DNA of 11,140 nt from Dehalococcoidia bacterium (GTDB taxonomy: Bacteria; Chloroflexota; Dehalococcoidia; SAR202; UBA11138): NCBI GenBank assembly GCA_012270625.1, contig JAAXHZ010000057.1, forward strand, positions 1 through 11,140. The letters are read 5' to 3'. Shown piece after piece: positions 5,297 to 10,989 of the stretch. The stretch's first letter is position 1. Each line of letters opens with the position of its first letter. Both the position numbers and the translations under genes were made by a program. Under the pieces are notes generated by a model. The model was not told the origin of the DNA and did not search any database. It saw only the letters and a program-made list of their open reading frames with translations.

Positions 5297-7531
5297 CTAC
5301 TTCAACGTCTGGATGTAGTTGATGAGATGCCATATCTCGTCTTCGGACAGCTTATCACCCATCGGCGCCATCGCAGTACCCGGGATGCCGTCCTTGATGA
5401 ACTCGAACAGCGCGCGATCGGGATGCAGCGGGACATGGACCGTCAGGTCTGCCGGGGGTGGCTCCAGGCCCGCGCCGGCGGGGCCGTCGCCCAGGCCTTC
5501 AGCGCCGTGACACAGCTGGCAGTCCTCCTGGTACACCATCATCCCGGCGGTGACCGAGTCCTGTGTCGGAGGAATCGGGTTCCGCGCAGCAACCTCCTCC
5601 CCTGCGCCGAGCGCGCCGAACAGCAACGCTCCGCCCGCGATTACGACCGCCGCGCCCACAACCATGGCTGCCGCGCCGCCACGCGAGTACCAGCCACCTA
5701 ACGGAATGCTGACTCCCATGAACACGAACCCCAGGAGCGCGAGCTCGATCCCGAGCAGCGTTCTGCCTGTATCCGCTGCCGGGGCGATAGCCAGGCTTCC
5801 TCCGCCTCCTTCGGTCACCTCGAATCTGAACGCCGCGCGCGCGTCGAATGCGTCCGGACGCTGGACGACCAGCTCGACCTGCCACGCTCCGGCAATGCCG
5901 ATTAGCTGATCGTCGAGTGCGAACTCCCCTTCGCCTATCTCCGTAGCTGAGTAGGGAGTCTCTCCAAGGTCGGCGTCTAGGTACGATAGCCCCACTCTCA
6001 CGTCGGTCGCGTTGGCGATCGGAGCGCCGGACCGGTCTGTCAGCGAAACGCCGATAACGTTGGGGCCGACCTGACCAGGATCGATCTCCAGCGTCATGCG
6101 AGTGCCCTCAGACACTTCTTCGAAGGTGAGTCCGCTCTCGACACCGATGCCCTCGCGGGACGCGACCTGTCGAGCAGGCTCCAACGACGTCAGGAAGCCC
6201 ACTGACAGGAGCGCGAGCGTCGCCAGAGCTATCTCGGCGCCTACCAAACGCTTGAGCCAGACGCTCGCAGCGTCTCCGGCGCGGAGTCTCGGTCTCACCC
6301 AAATCAGGTTCACCGCCGCTGCCAACAGCAGTGCTCCGACGATAGCCACCTTGCCTGTTAGAACCCTCCCGTATGGGACCTCCAACGCCGGCGCCACAAC
6401 CACCTGCGCCCAGGCGCTGTACATGCCCGTCAGTATGATCACGACGACGCTGAGCCCCGCGACCAGCGAGAACCTGCGCACAAGCGTCGAGAGCATTTGG
6501 CGTCGCTCCGACTTGTCGCGGATACGCAGAACGAGTCGCGCGGCCAGGGCAAGTCCGCACAGTCCACCGACCCACACGGCCACCGCGACCAGGTGAATGA
6601 AGTCGTTGGCTATCGCTTCCGTTCGGACGTTGACCGTCGCGGCCGCGTGGCTGGTCAGACTGATCGCCAGCAGCATGCCTGCGCCCAGCGCTGCGCTGAG
6701 CGCCACCAGCGTTGCGCTGTCCCATCTGCGCCAGGCAGCGATCACCGCCGCCGCGGACGCCGCTCCGAGCGCGACACGCCACAGCCACAGGCGCCCCCAT
6801 TCCGTATCGAACAGCACCTCCCAGACGGGGCCGCCAAACACCGCGGGCAGCGAGGACTCGAACACCACAGACGCCTGGACGATAAGCTGGGCCACAGACG
6901 CCGCCAGCAGGACACCGACCGCGATTGTCACCAGCCGCGCCAGGGAGCCGGTTAGAGTCGAGTTGAGAGCAGCTCGATCTCGCCCGTTGCCGTCGCTCTT
7001 GAGCGCAGGCCTGGAAACCAGGAGGTGAAAGGTCACACCTCCCACCAGTGTCAACCCTCCAAGCAGTACCAGCCATTGGATGACCGGCTCCGCCGGTGAC
7101 TGGAACAGTGGTTGGTCGGCGACTGCCGCAGCAGTACCCCCTGAGATCGGTTCACCCACTGAGAAGACGAAGGCGCCCCTGACACGATGACCGTCCACAG
7201 TCGAGACGTTCTTCCATGCCACCGTGTACGTGCCCTCGGCCAGCGGTCCCACCGATACCGACATCAGGAGCGGGTCTGACGGATCGACCACACTGTCCTG
7301 TCCGTCCACACGGTCGCCCCGCGAGTCGAACACCTGGATCTCACTGAGCGCAGGCTCAAGCGGCTCTGTGAAACGAATCGTGACGCGCGACGGGGACTTC
7401 TCGACCACCGAGTTGGCCGCGGGGTCAGACTCCGCATAGTTGGCGTGCGCCTCCACCAGCGCCGGAGCCGACACAAGCAGAACAAGCAGCGCCAGGACGA
7501 CCCAAGTCGCCGCAAACGCCCTGCCGCTCAC
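5297..7531 (-). CDS. CopC-CopD-cytochrome c fusion, copper uptake/redox protein
   Basis: A 744-residue fusion. A signal peptide (about 1-28) ends VEA, and the CopC domain follows from HANYAESDP to about residue 126. The predicted N-terminal His29 with D113 and H115 (STVDGHRVRGAF) reproduces the Cu(II) ligands of CopC. A CopD membrane domain spans about 148-450 with conserved-looking H295 and H313 (NDFIHLVAVAVWVGG). Next comes an extracytoplasmic beta domain (about 465-575) like those in YtkA/FixH-type proteins, two further membrane segments (about 592-642), and a C-terminal class I cytochrome c domain with CQLCH haem motif (671-675) and likely Met axial ligand M721 or M724 (GTAMAPMGDKL). CopC/CopD bring copper across the membrane; the attached haem suggests electron transfer coupled to copper state (inference). 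The GTG start at 7531 overlaps the TGA of the redoxin gene (GTGA), so the two are translationally coupled. Confidence 0.9.
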   Translation of the reverse strand: MSGRAFAATWVVLALLVLLVSAPALVEAHANYAESDPAANSVVEKSPSRVTIRFTEPLEPALSEIQVFDSRGDRVDGQDSVVDPSDPLLMSVSVGPLAEGTYTVAWKNVSTVDGHRVRGAFVFSVGEPISGGTAAAVADQPLFQSPAEPVIQWLVLLGGLTLVGGVTFHLLVSRPALKSDGNGRDRAALNSTLTGSLARLVTIAVGVLLAASVAQLIVQASVVFESSLPAVFGGPVWEVLFDTEWGRLWLWRVALGAASAAAVIAAWRRWDSATLVALSAALGAGMLLAISLTSHAAATVNVRTEAIANDFIHLVAVAVWVGGLCGLALAARLVLRIRDKSERRQMLSTLVRRFSLVAGLSVVVIILTGMYSAWAQVVVAPALEVPYGRVLTGKVAIVGALLLAAAVNLIWVRPRLRAGDAASVWLKRLVGAEIALATLALLSVGFLTSLEPARQVASREGIGVESGLTFEEVSEGTRMTLEIDPGQVGPNVIGVSLTDRSGAPIANATDVRVGLSYLDADLGETPYSATEIGEGEFALDDQLIGIAGAWQVELVVQRPDAFDARAAFRFEVTEGGGGSLAIAPAADTGRTLLGIELALLGFVFMGVSIPLGGWYSRGGAAAMVVGAAVVIAGGALLFGALGAGEEVAARNPIPPTQDSVTAGMMVYQEDCQLCHGAEGLGDGPAGAGLEPPPADLTVHVPLHPDRALFEFIKDGIPGTAMAPMGDKLSEDEIWHLINYIQTLK

Positions 7532-8229
7532 GGCGCCATCTGGTCTAGCTGCGCCAGAATCATCTCCGCCGTTGGACGGTCGGTGATGTCTCGGCCCACG
7601 TGAAATGCAAGGACCTCTCCGGCCCCATCCAGGATGAACGTCGCGGGCGCAGCCACGCCGTCGCCGTGCCGGTCGAACACGCCGTAGTCATGCGCCACGC
7701 TCGCGTCGTCGTCAGCCAGTATGTAGAAGCCCGTCCCGTGCCCCGATACGGGATCGGCTCCCACAAACTCCGCCATGTTCTTCGCGTCGAGCACATTGTC
7801 CGTGCTTATTGCGACGAGCGCGACATCACGCTTCTCGAACTCCGGGTACGCCTCCGCCAGCTCACCGAGCTGGCTGCGACATATCCCTCAGAAGAAGCCC
7901 CGATAGAACACCAGCGCCACGGCCTGATGCTCTTCGATAAGCCCCGACAGCGACACCTGATCGCCCCGAGCTGAAGACAGGCTGAAGTCTGGGGCGATTG
8001 CGCGAGCTGCGGGACTATCCCCGGGAGGCGGGGCGGGAATCGAAGGAGTCGCCGTAGAAGCCGGAGCCGAAGTGGACGCCGGCGCAGCGGTCGGAGTCGG
8101 GGGCGTCACAGACTCCGAGCCGCAGGCCATCACCACGAAGACCGTCAAAGCGGCGACAAAGTACACCCCCACTCTCAGGAGGGAATTCTGGTTCTGGAGT
8201 GGGGCTGACACAATGACTCTCCCGGTCAC
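7528..8229 (-). CDS. Selenocysteine-containing redoxin (AhpC/TSA-like) lipoprotein, UxxC
   Basis: A single 233-residue gene read through an in-frame TGA at 7888-7890 (residue 114). Before the TGA are a hydrophobic signal with lipobox-like VVMAC (Cys36), a Pro/Thr/Ser/Ala-rich linker (about 42-75), then APDFSLSSARGDQVSLSGL and VALVFYRGFF. After the TGA come GICRSQLGELAEAYPEF, then VALVAISTDN and a complete redoxin fold to residue 233. In AhpC/TSA-type relatives this spot reads FYRGxWCxxCRxQL, so the TGA sits on the first Cys of CxxC and would give U114-G-I-C117. The frame is intact on both sides and a SECIS-like stem-loop follows (7844-7887), which is strong evidence for Sec rather than a broken gene. 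It would be an outer-face thiol/selenol oxidoreductase. The GTG start at 8229 overlaps the previous gene's stop (GTGA), and its own stop overlaps the CopCD-cytochrome start. A 27-bp repeat is inserted in frame (7729-7755, reading DPVSGHGTG). Confidence 0.87.
7729..7755 (-). repeat. 27-bp palindromic repeat, copy B (inside redoxin gene)
   Basis: On the minus strand it reads GATCCCGTATCGGGG then CACGGGACGGGC, aligning with copy A over the full 27 bases. It adds nine codons in frame (DPVSGHGTG) between FVGA and FYILADDD. Relatives would be expected to run more directly from the helix into the strand here. Confidence 0.7.
7844..7887 (-). promoter_or_regulatory. Bacterial SECIS element for the redoxin UGA
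   Basis: It begins on the base after the TGA. The lower stem is GGG-(bulged A)-TATG paired with CGTACCC (7 pairs, one T-G). A 5x5 internal loop TCGCA/GGAGG follows, then a perfect 8-bp upper stem GCCAGCTC/GAGCTGGC with apical loop GGT (7864-7866). The loop starts 21 nt after the TGA and begins with GG. Both features fall within the known bacterial SECIS rules (loop about 16-37 nt downstream, with an early G). It would recruit SelB with Sec-tRNA. Confidence 0.85.
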
Positions 8230-8924
8230 GAGTTCCTACTTCGTATGGACAGTACCAGCGACACACAGCCGAAAGCCATGCCGCCCGCGCCCAGGACTAT
8301 GCCGATTATAGCCATTGTGGCAGTGGCGCTATCAGGCGCGTCGTCTGTATCGAGTGTCTCCTCGGACGCCGCCTGCAACCCTCGAACCGCCGACTCCAGT
8401 TCCCGTGCTGACACGACCGCATCAGGGAAGTGTATCGCAGCAGCGGGCTGCACGTCATCGAAGTAGCCGCCACCGGCCTTTGAATCGAAGATCGCGTCGA
8501 TCTGCTCTCCCTCTATGGCTCCGAAGAGGCGGAATCGGTAGTGTCCCGGCGATGTCGGGATCAGGTCGGCCGCGTAGTGACCTGGGTCGTTGAAAACGGC
8601 CCGCAGGTTCATCGTCTTGGAGACGGCAGATGGAACGTGGGTCACTTCCACCTGGAGCGTGTCCTCCAGTCCCTCGATCGGAGGGGCCTCAGCATCGTGC
8701 TGCTCTCCCATCTCCATACCCGACGACTCTTCTTCCTCGTCTCCGCTCCCCTTTGTCACGCGGAGGCTTACCGCGTTCTTCTCTCCCTCGTAAGCGGGTT
8801 CGTGCAGGAATCCCACGACGAGCTTGTAGCCTCCCTCTTCTCGATCTTCGTGCGCCAGCACGACACTCGATGCCATCGCAGCGAGCGCCGCTACTATCAA
8901 GATTGCTATCAGTGATCTAGTCAA
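8226..8924 (-). CDS. Exported, C-terminally anchored protein of the copper module, unknown family
   Basis: I do not recognise a named family. The 232-residue product has a signal peptide ending SSVVLA, with His25 as predicted first mature residue (HEDREEGGYKLVVGFLHEP). The beta-rich extracytoplasmic domain resembles the Ig-like 'YtkA/FixH' proteins seen near CopC genes. An acidic Met/His stretch (EEEESSGMEMGEQHDAE, about residues 64-80) could hold copper. A single C-terminal membrane helix (about 203-226) ends in IRSRNS. The TTG at 8924 is preferred because GGAGG lies five bases upstream; another in-frame TTG at 8936 would precede that ribosome site. Its stop overlaps the redoxin start (GTGA). 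A role in extracytoplasmic copper binding is inferred from context and composition. Confidence 0.75.
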   Translation of the reverse strand: MTRSLIAILIVAALAAMASSVVLAHEDREEGGYKLVVGFLHEPAYEGEKNAVSLRVTKGSGDEEEESSGMEMGEQHDAEAPPIEGLEDTLQVEVTHVPSAVSKTMNLRAVFNDPGHYAADLIPTSPGHYRFRLFGAIEGEQIDAIFDSKAGGGYFDDVQPAAAIHFPDAVVSARELESAVRGLQAASEETLDTDDAPDSATATMAIIGIVLGAGGMAFGCVSLVLSIRSRNS

Positions 8925-8929
8925 GACCA

Positions 8930-8934
8930 CCTCC
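8930..8934 (-). promoter_or_regulatory. Ribosome binding site fixing the TTG start at 8924
   Basis: GGAGG on the minus strand, five bases (TGGTC) before TTG at 8922-8924. It favours this start over the TTG at 8934-8936, which overlaps the site itself. Confidence 0.65.
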
Positions 8935-8937
8935 AAA

Positions 8938-8963
8938 GCCCGCCCCGTACTCGATACGGGGTC
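8938..8963 (-). repeat. 26-bp palindromic repeat, copy C (intergenic)
   Basis: Minus-strand core CCCCGTATCGAGTACGGGG, one base shorter than copies A and B in the centre. It lies in the 94-bp gap before the gene starting at 8924, immediately upstream of that gene's ribosome site, so it will be part of the mRNA leader or spacer. Confidence 0.75.
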
Positions 8964-9018
8964 TGCCTCCGTACACGCCAGACGTTAGACGTCACCGGCA
9001 CGGTCTCCTCTACGCCCT

Positions 9019-9594
9019 TCAGCGTCTGCCACTTTGGCCGTTGGCTCTCTGCTTCAGGAATGCACGCATGGAAAGTCCCAGGATGATCACGAATGCCAGC
9101 AGCGTCGCCAAGGTGATGATTCCCGCGATCGGGCTCGCCCGCTTCACGTCGTATGTGAACAGCGCCGAGCCGCTGCCGTCCTCACCGGACACGGTGATCG
9201 TTACCGCCCAGGGGCCTTCGTTCTCCAGGACAGCGCGCGCCTCGTACAACGACGGATCATACGAGTCAGGTCCGAACATCAGCGGAGCGCCCGGACCTTC
9301 CGGCCCCTCCGGGACAGCCCTGACGACCGCGTTCGGCACGCGAACGCCTGTGTCTGGGTCTGCCACCTGAAGGATGAGGATCGCCTCGCCCACAATCGGA
9401 GGGTCAGGTATGGTGCCGAGCAGAAGCTCGTAAGGCCCTGCCTGGGCCTGCTTGGTGAGCTGAAATCCGCTCCCGTGCGCGCCGACCCAGTCGGCGACGG
9501 ACAGCCCAACGGCTGCCGCCACCAGGAAAACAGTGCATACAAGCGCGAACTTCAGGCAGGGCGCGCCCTGCACCCGTAAAACAGAAAACCGCAC
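9019..9594 (-). CDS. Exported YtkA/FixH-like membrane-anchored protein
   Basis: A 191-residue product from a GTG start. An internal start at the GTG of codon 8 is also possible, since the hydrophobic signal begins near residue 14. The signal segment (about 14-39) ends DWVGA, leaving His40 as predicted first mature residue (HGSGFQLTKQAQAGPYELLLG). The following beta domain (about 50-150) has the pattern 'GPYxLxxGTxPDPPxVGExxLxLxVxDPxTG' of YtkA/CopC-like Ig folds, with a long GP-rich loop. A C-terminal helix (about 155-176) with basic tail QRANGQSGRR anchors it. It probably sits on the outer face of the cytoplasmic membrane in the copper module. Exact partner and ligand are not visible; no Cys or Met-rich copper motif is present in the domain. 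Confidence 0.75.
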   Translation of the reverse strand: MRFSVLRVQGAPCLKFALVCTVFLVAAAVGLSVADWVGAHGSGFQLTKQAQAGPYELLLGTIPDPPIVGEAILILQVADPDTGVRVPNAVVRAVPEGPEGPGAPLMFGPDSYDPSLYEARAVLENEGPWAVTITVSGEDGSGSALFTYDVKRASPIAGIITLATLLAFVIILGLSMRAFLKQRANGQSGRR

Positions 9595-9647
9595 AGGCCC
9601 AACCTAACTTACCAACACCCCAAGCTCAGAGAGACAATAGCCGGAGG

Positions 9648-10034
9648 CTAGGCGCGAGGCGGTCTTTCGAGAGGGGATACGGACGCGGACTCGAGTACCG
9701 AGTGTGCCGGCGCGCGCAGCGCCAGCGCCACATCCGGGTTGGGCATCAGCCGACTCTCCAGCTCCGAGTCGGCCAGCAATGCCACGGCAGGACCGGCTGA
9801 GAAGACCTCGAAGCTGTACAGCGCGATCCCGCCCTCAGCGGCGCCAGCGGCCTGATCGGGCTGATGAGCGTGCAGGCTCGCGTAGTCGTGCTCGTGGCCG
9901 GCGTCGGCTCCGAAGTGCGCGTGATATGGCTGACGCTCAGCGAAATGGTGGTCGATAACCGGCCCCAGAAACGGCAACGCCAACATCACGACAGCAAGAC
10001 CAACCGGCCACACTCTGACAAGCACACGATTCAT
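9648..10034 (-). CDS. Small exported histidine-rich protein
   Basis: A 128-residue product, not assignable to a named family. The N-terminal hydrophobic segment (about 5-27) looks like a signal peptide or anchor. It is followed by a His cluster with eight His between residues 29 and 57 (DHHFAERQPYHAHFG, GHEHDYASLHAHQ). This composition suits loose Cu(II), Ni(II) or Zn(II) binding outside the cytoplasm. The C-terminal half is Ala/Pro-rich and low in complexity. It is the first gene of the leftward copper module, 53 bp before the next gene, with an extended -10 promoter a few bases upstream. A metal-buffer or sensor role is inference. Confidence 0.65.
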   Translation of the reverse strand: MNRVLVRVWPVGLAVVMLALPFLGPVIDHHFAERQPYHAHFGADAGHEHDYASLHAHQPDQAAGAAEGGIALYSFEVFSAGPAVALLADSELESRLMPNPDVALALRAPAHSVLESASVSPLERPPRA

Positions 10035-10043
10035 TCCAAGAAA

Positions 10044-10052
10044 AGTATAGCA
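10044..10052 (-). promoter_or_regulatory. Extended -10 promoter for the copper module
   Basis: Minus strand TGCTATACT, i.e. TGn plus TATACT (five of six consensus bases). No good -35 is seen 17 bases upstream. The predicted start of transcription (about 10037) is only a few bases from ATG at 10034, so the first mRNA may be nearly leaderless; only a weak ribosome site (TTGGA) is present. Confidence 0.5.
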
Positions 10053-10073
10053 CCTGCCAGTTAAGCAGATGCT

Positions 10074-10409
10074 CTAGGGTTCGTCACGGGACTGGATAAC
10101 GAGGATTACGTCGATGGCGCCTTCAAGCTTCGCCTGATCCTTTTCCATCTGCGTCATTCGGGTATCTAACCCGTCGATAGCCTCATCCAGCTTGGATTCT
10201 AACCGCTCAAGCCTTTCATCAACGTTGTTGAATCTGGCATCGACCTGCGTGAACCTGCCGTTAACGTCGTCAAATCGACCATCGTAAACGAACCCTATCA
10301 CCAGGACGGCAGCCGAAACGACGGCTACTATCGTTGGGAACTGTGATTTGCAGGATGCCCATAGTCCGACAGCCAACTTATGGAAGTCTTGCTGTCCGAT
10401 CCTATTCAC
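10074..10409 (-). CDS. Membrane protein with heptad coiled coil
   Basis: A 111-residue product from a GTG start. One hydrophobic helix (about 25-42, TIVAVVSAAVLVIGFVY) is followed by a heptad repeat (about 43-85): DGRFDDV, NGRFTQV, DARFNNV, DERLERL, ESKLDEA. This is a clear parallel coiled coil. The C-terminus is a further amphipathic helix. The overall look is of small accessory proteins found with phage or membrane modules; function is unknown. It overlaps the preceding 53-aa ORF by eight bases (GTGAATAG), so translation is coupled. Confidence 0.65.
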   Translation of the reverse strand: MNRIGQQDFHKLAVGLWASCKSQFPTIVAVVSAAVLVIGFVYDGRFDDVNGRFTQVDARFNNVDERLERLESKLDEAIDGLDTRMTQMEKDQAKLEGAIDVILVIQSRDEP

Positions 10410-10563
10410 TCTGTAGTCCCTTTATCGCTACTGCCGCACCAAGCAAGCCGCCTAGTATTGCCGCTACCGGAGGGGGCAGGGCATTAATGTCCATTAAAGC
10501 ATAGATTGCCCATGCTGCCAGGGCGCCGATTGCTGCAAATGCACCTATCACAACCCCCGCCAT
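10402..10563 (-). CDS. Small two-helix membrane protein, 53 aa (holin-like in shape)
   Basis: ATG at 10563 with a strong purine-rich ribosome site (AGAGGAGGAG at 10571-10580). The product is two hydrophobic helices (about 2-24 and 32-47) joined by a short DINALPPP turn and ending KGLQSE. The size and hairpin layout resemble small phage holins, but no family motif is evident. It overlaps the next ORF by eight bases. The good ribosome site and coupling make it a real gene despite its size. Confidence 0.65.
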   Translation of the reverse strand: MAGVVIGAFAAIGALAAWAIYALMDINALPPPVAAILGGLLGAAVAIKGLQSE

Positions 10564-10567
10564 CGCG

Positions 10568-10648
10568 TTACTCCTCCTCTGATCTCATTCTAACATACAC
10601 TTTGACGACATCCGTGCACAATGCCCCTACGGAACTGTATTGGCTCAT
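10568..10648 (-). CDS. Predicted 26-aa microprotein
   Basis: ATG at 10648 with GGAGG seven bases upstream, reading MSQYSSVGALCTDVV and ending RMRSEEE. The stop (TAA) is four bases before the 53-aa gene, and its last Glu codons form that gene's ribosome site. It may be a leader peptide for translational coupling or a short protein; only spacing and ribosome site support it. The frame is open further upstream, but that part is Arg/Pro/Gly-rich and passes through a palindromic repeat, so it is unlikely to be coding. Confidence 0.4.
   Translation of the reverse strand: MSQYSSVGALCTDVVKVYVRMRSEEE
10571..10580 (-). promoter_or_regulatory. Strong ribosome binding site for the 53-aa gene
   Basis: Minus strand AGAGGAGGAG ending seven bases before ATG at 10563. 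It is the best anti-16S match in the window and is the reason for calling this short gene. Confidence 0.7.
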
Positions 10649-10713
10649 ATAACATCCTCCACAAGAGCGTAACCCACATATATCTAGGCCTGTGAGAGGT
10701 GGACCGCTTTGCG

Positions 10714-10735
10714 GATTCCAGCCTTCGCTGGAATC
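10714..10735. repeat. Hairpin repeat (GATTCCAGC type)
   Basis: Perfect 9-bp arms GATTCCAGC and GCTGGAATC around CTTC. It belongs by appearance to the widespread 'GGATTCC..CTTCG..GGAATCACG' dispersed repeats seen in many bacteria. No T run follows. Confidence 0.7.
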
Positions 10736-10950
10736 ACGAGGTTCTACAGAGATCTTGAACCCAAGCCCCTGCACCACTAACCCAGCCCCCTGCGGTCTTC
10801 GCTCACCCCCGTGCCTACGACTTCGAGGCCCAGCCCCCCTGTTCGGTCTGAGGGCCTGTAAAGCCGCCTGCTGCGCGTCCTGACAGTTCACCACTCCGGT
10901 AATCCCCCTATTCGGCCCCTCAGATGCTGGGACTGTAACCGGATCACAGG

Positions 10951-10956
10951 TACAAT
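10951..10956 (+). promoter_or_regulatory. Possible -10 element for uvrB
   Basis: TACAAT, five of six consensus bases, 33 bases before the TTG start. The -35 position 17 bases upstream (TGGGAC) is poor. No LexA-type box was recognised. Confidence 0.35.
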
Positions 10957-10989
10957 AGTAGATACATCCTGAGAGCGGGAGAGCGCAGC

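Larger units (their letters stand above)
10649..10989. other. Divergent intergenic region, repeat-bearing
   Basis: A 341-bp gap between the small-ORF cluster (minus) and uvrB (plus). It holds a perfect hairpin repeat (10714-10735), a stretch rich in CCCC runs (10765-10850) that does not read as protein, and a possible uvrB promoter near 10951. I see no RNA gene in it. Confidence 0.5.

Noticed and set aside
6108..7076. 322-codon minus-strand ORF inside the CopCD gene
   Set aside because: Arg/Gly-rich out-of-frame shadow; the true frame has clear CopC, CopD and haem motifs.
7528..8229. Reading the redoxin as two genes (7528-7794 and 7888-8229) or as a pseudogene
   Set aside because: Frame and fold continue across the TGA, the TGA falls on an active-site Cys position, and a SECIS-like hairpin follows; decay would be unlikely to give all three.
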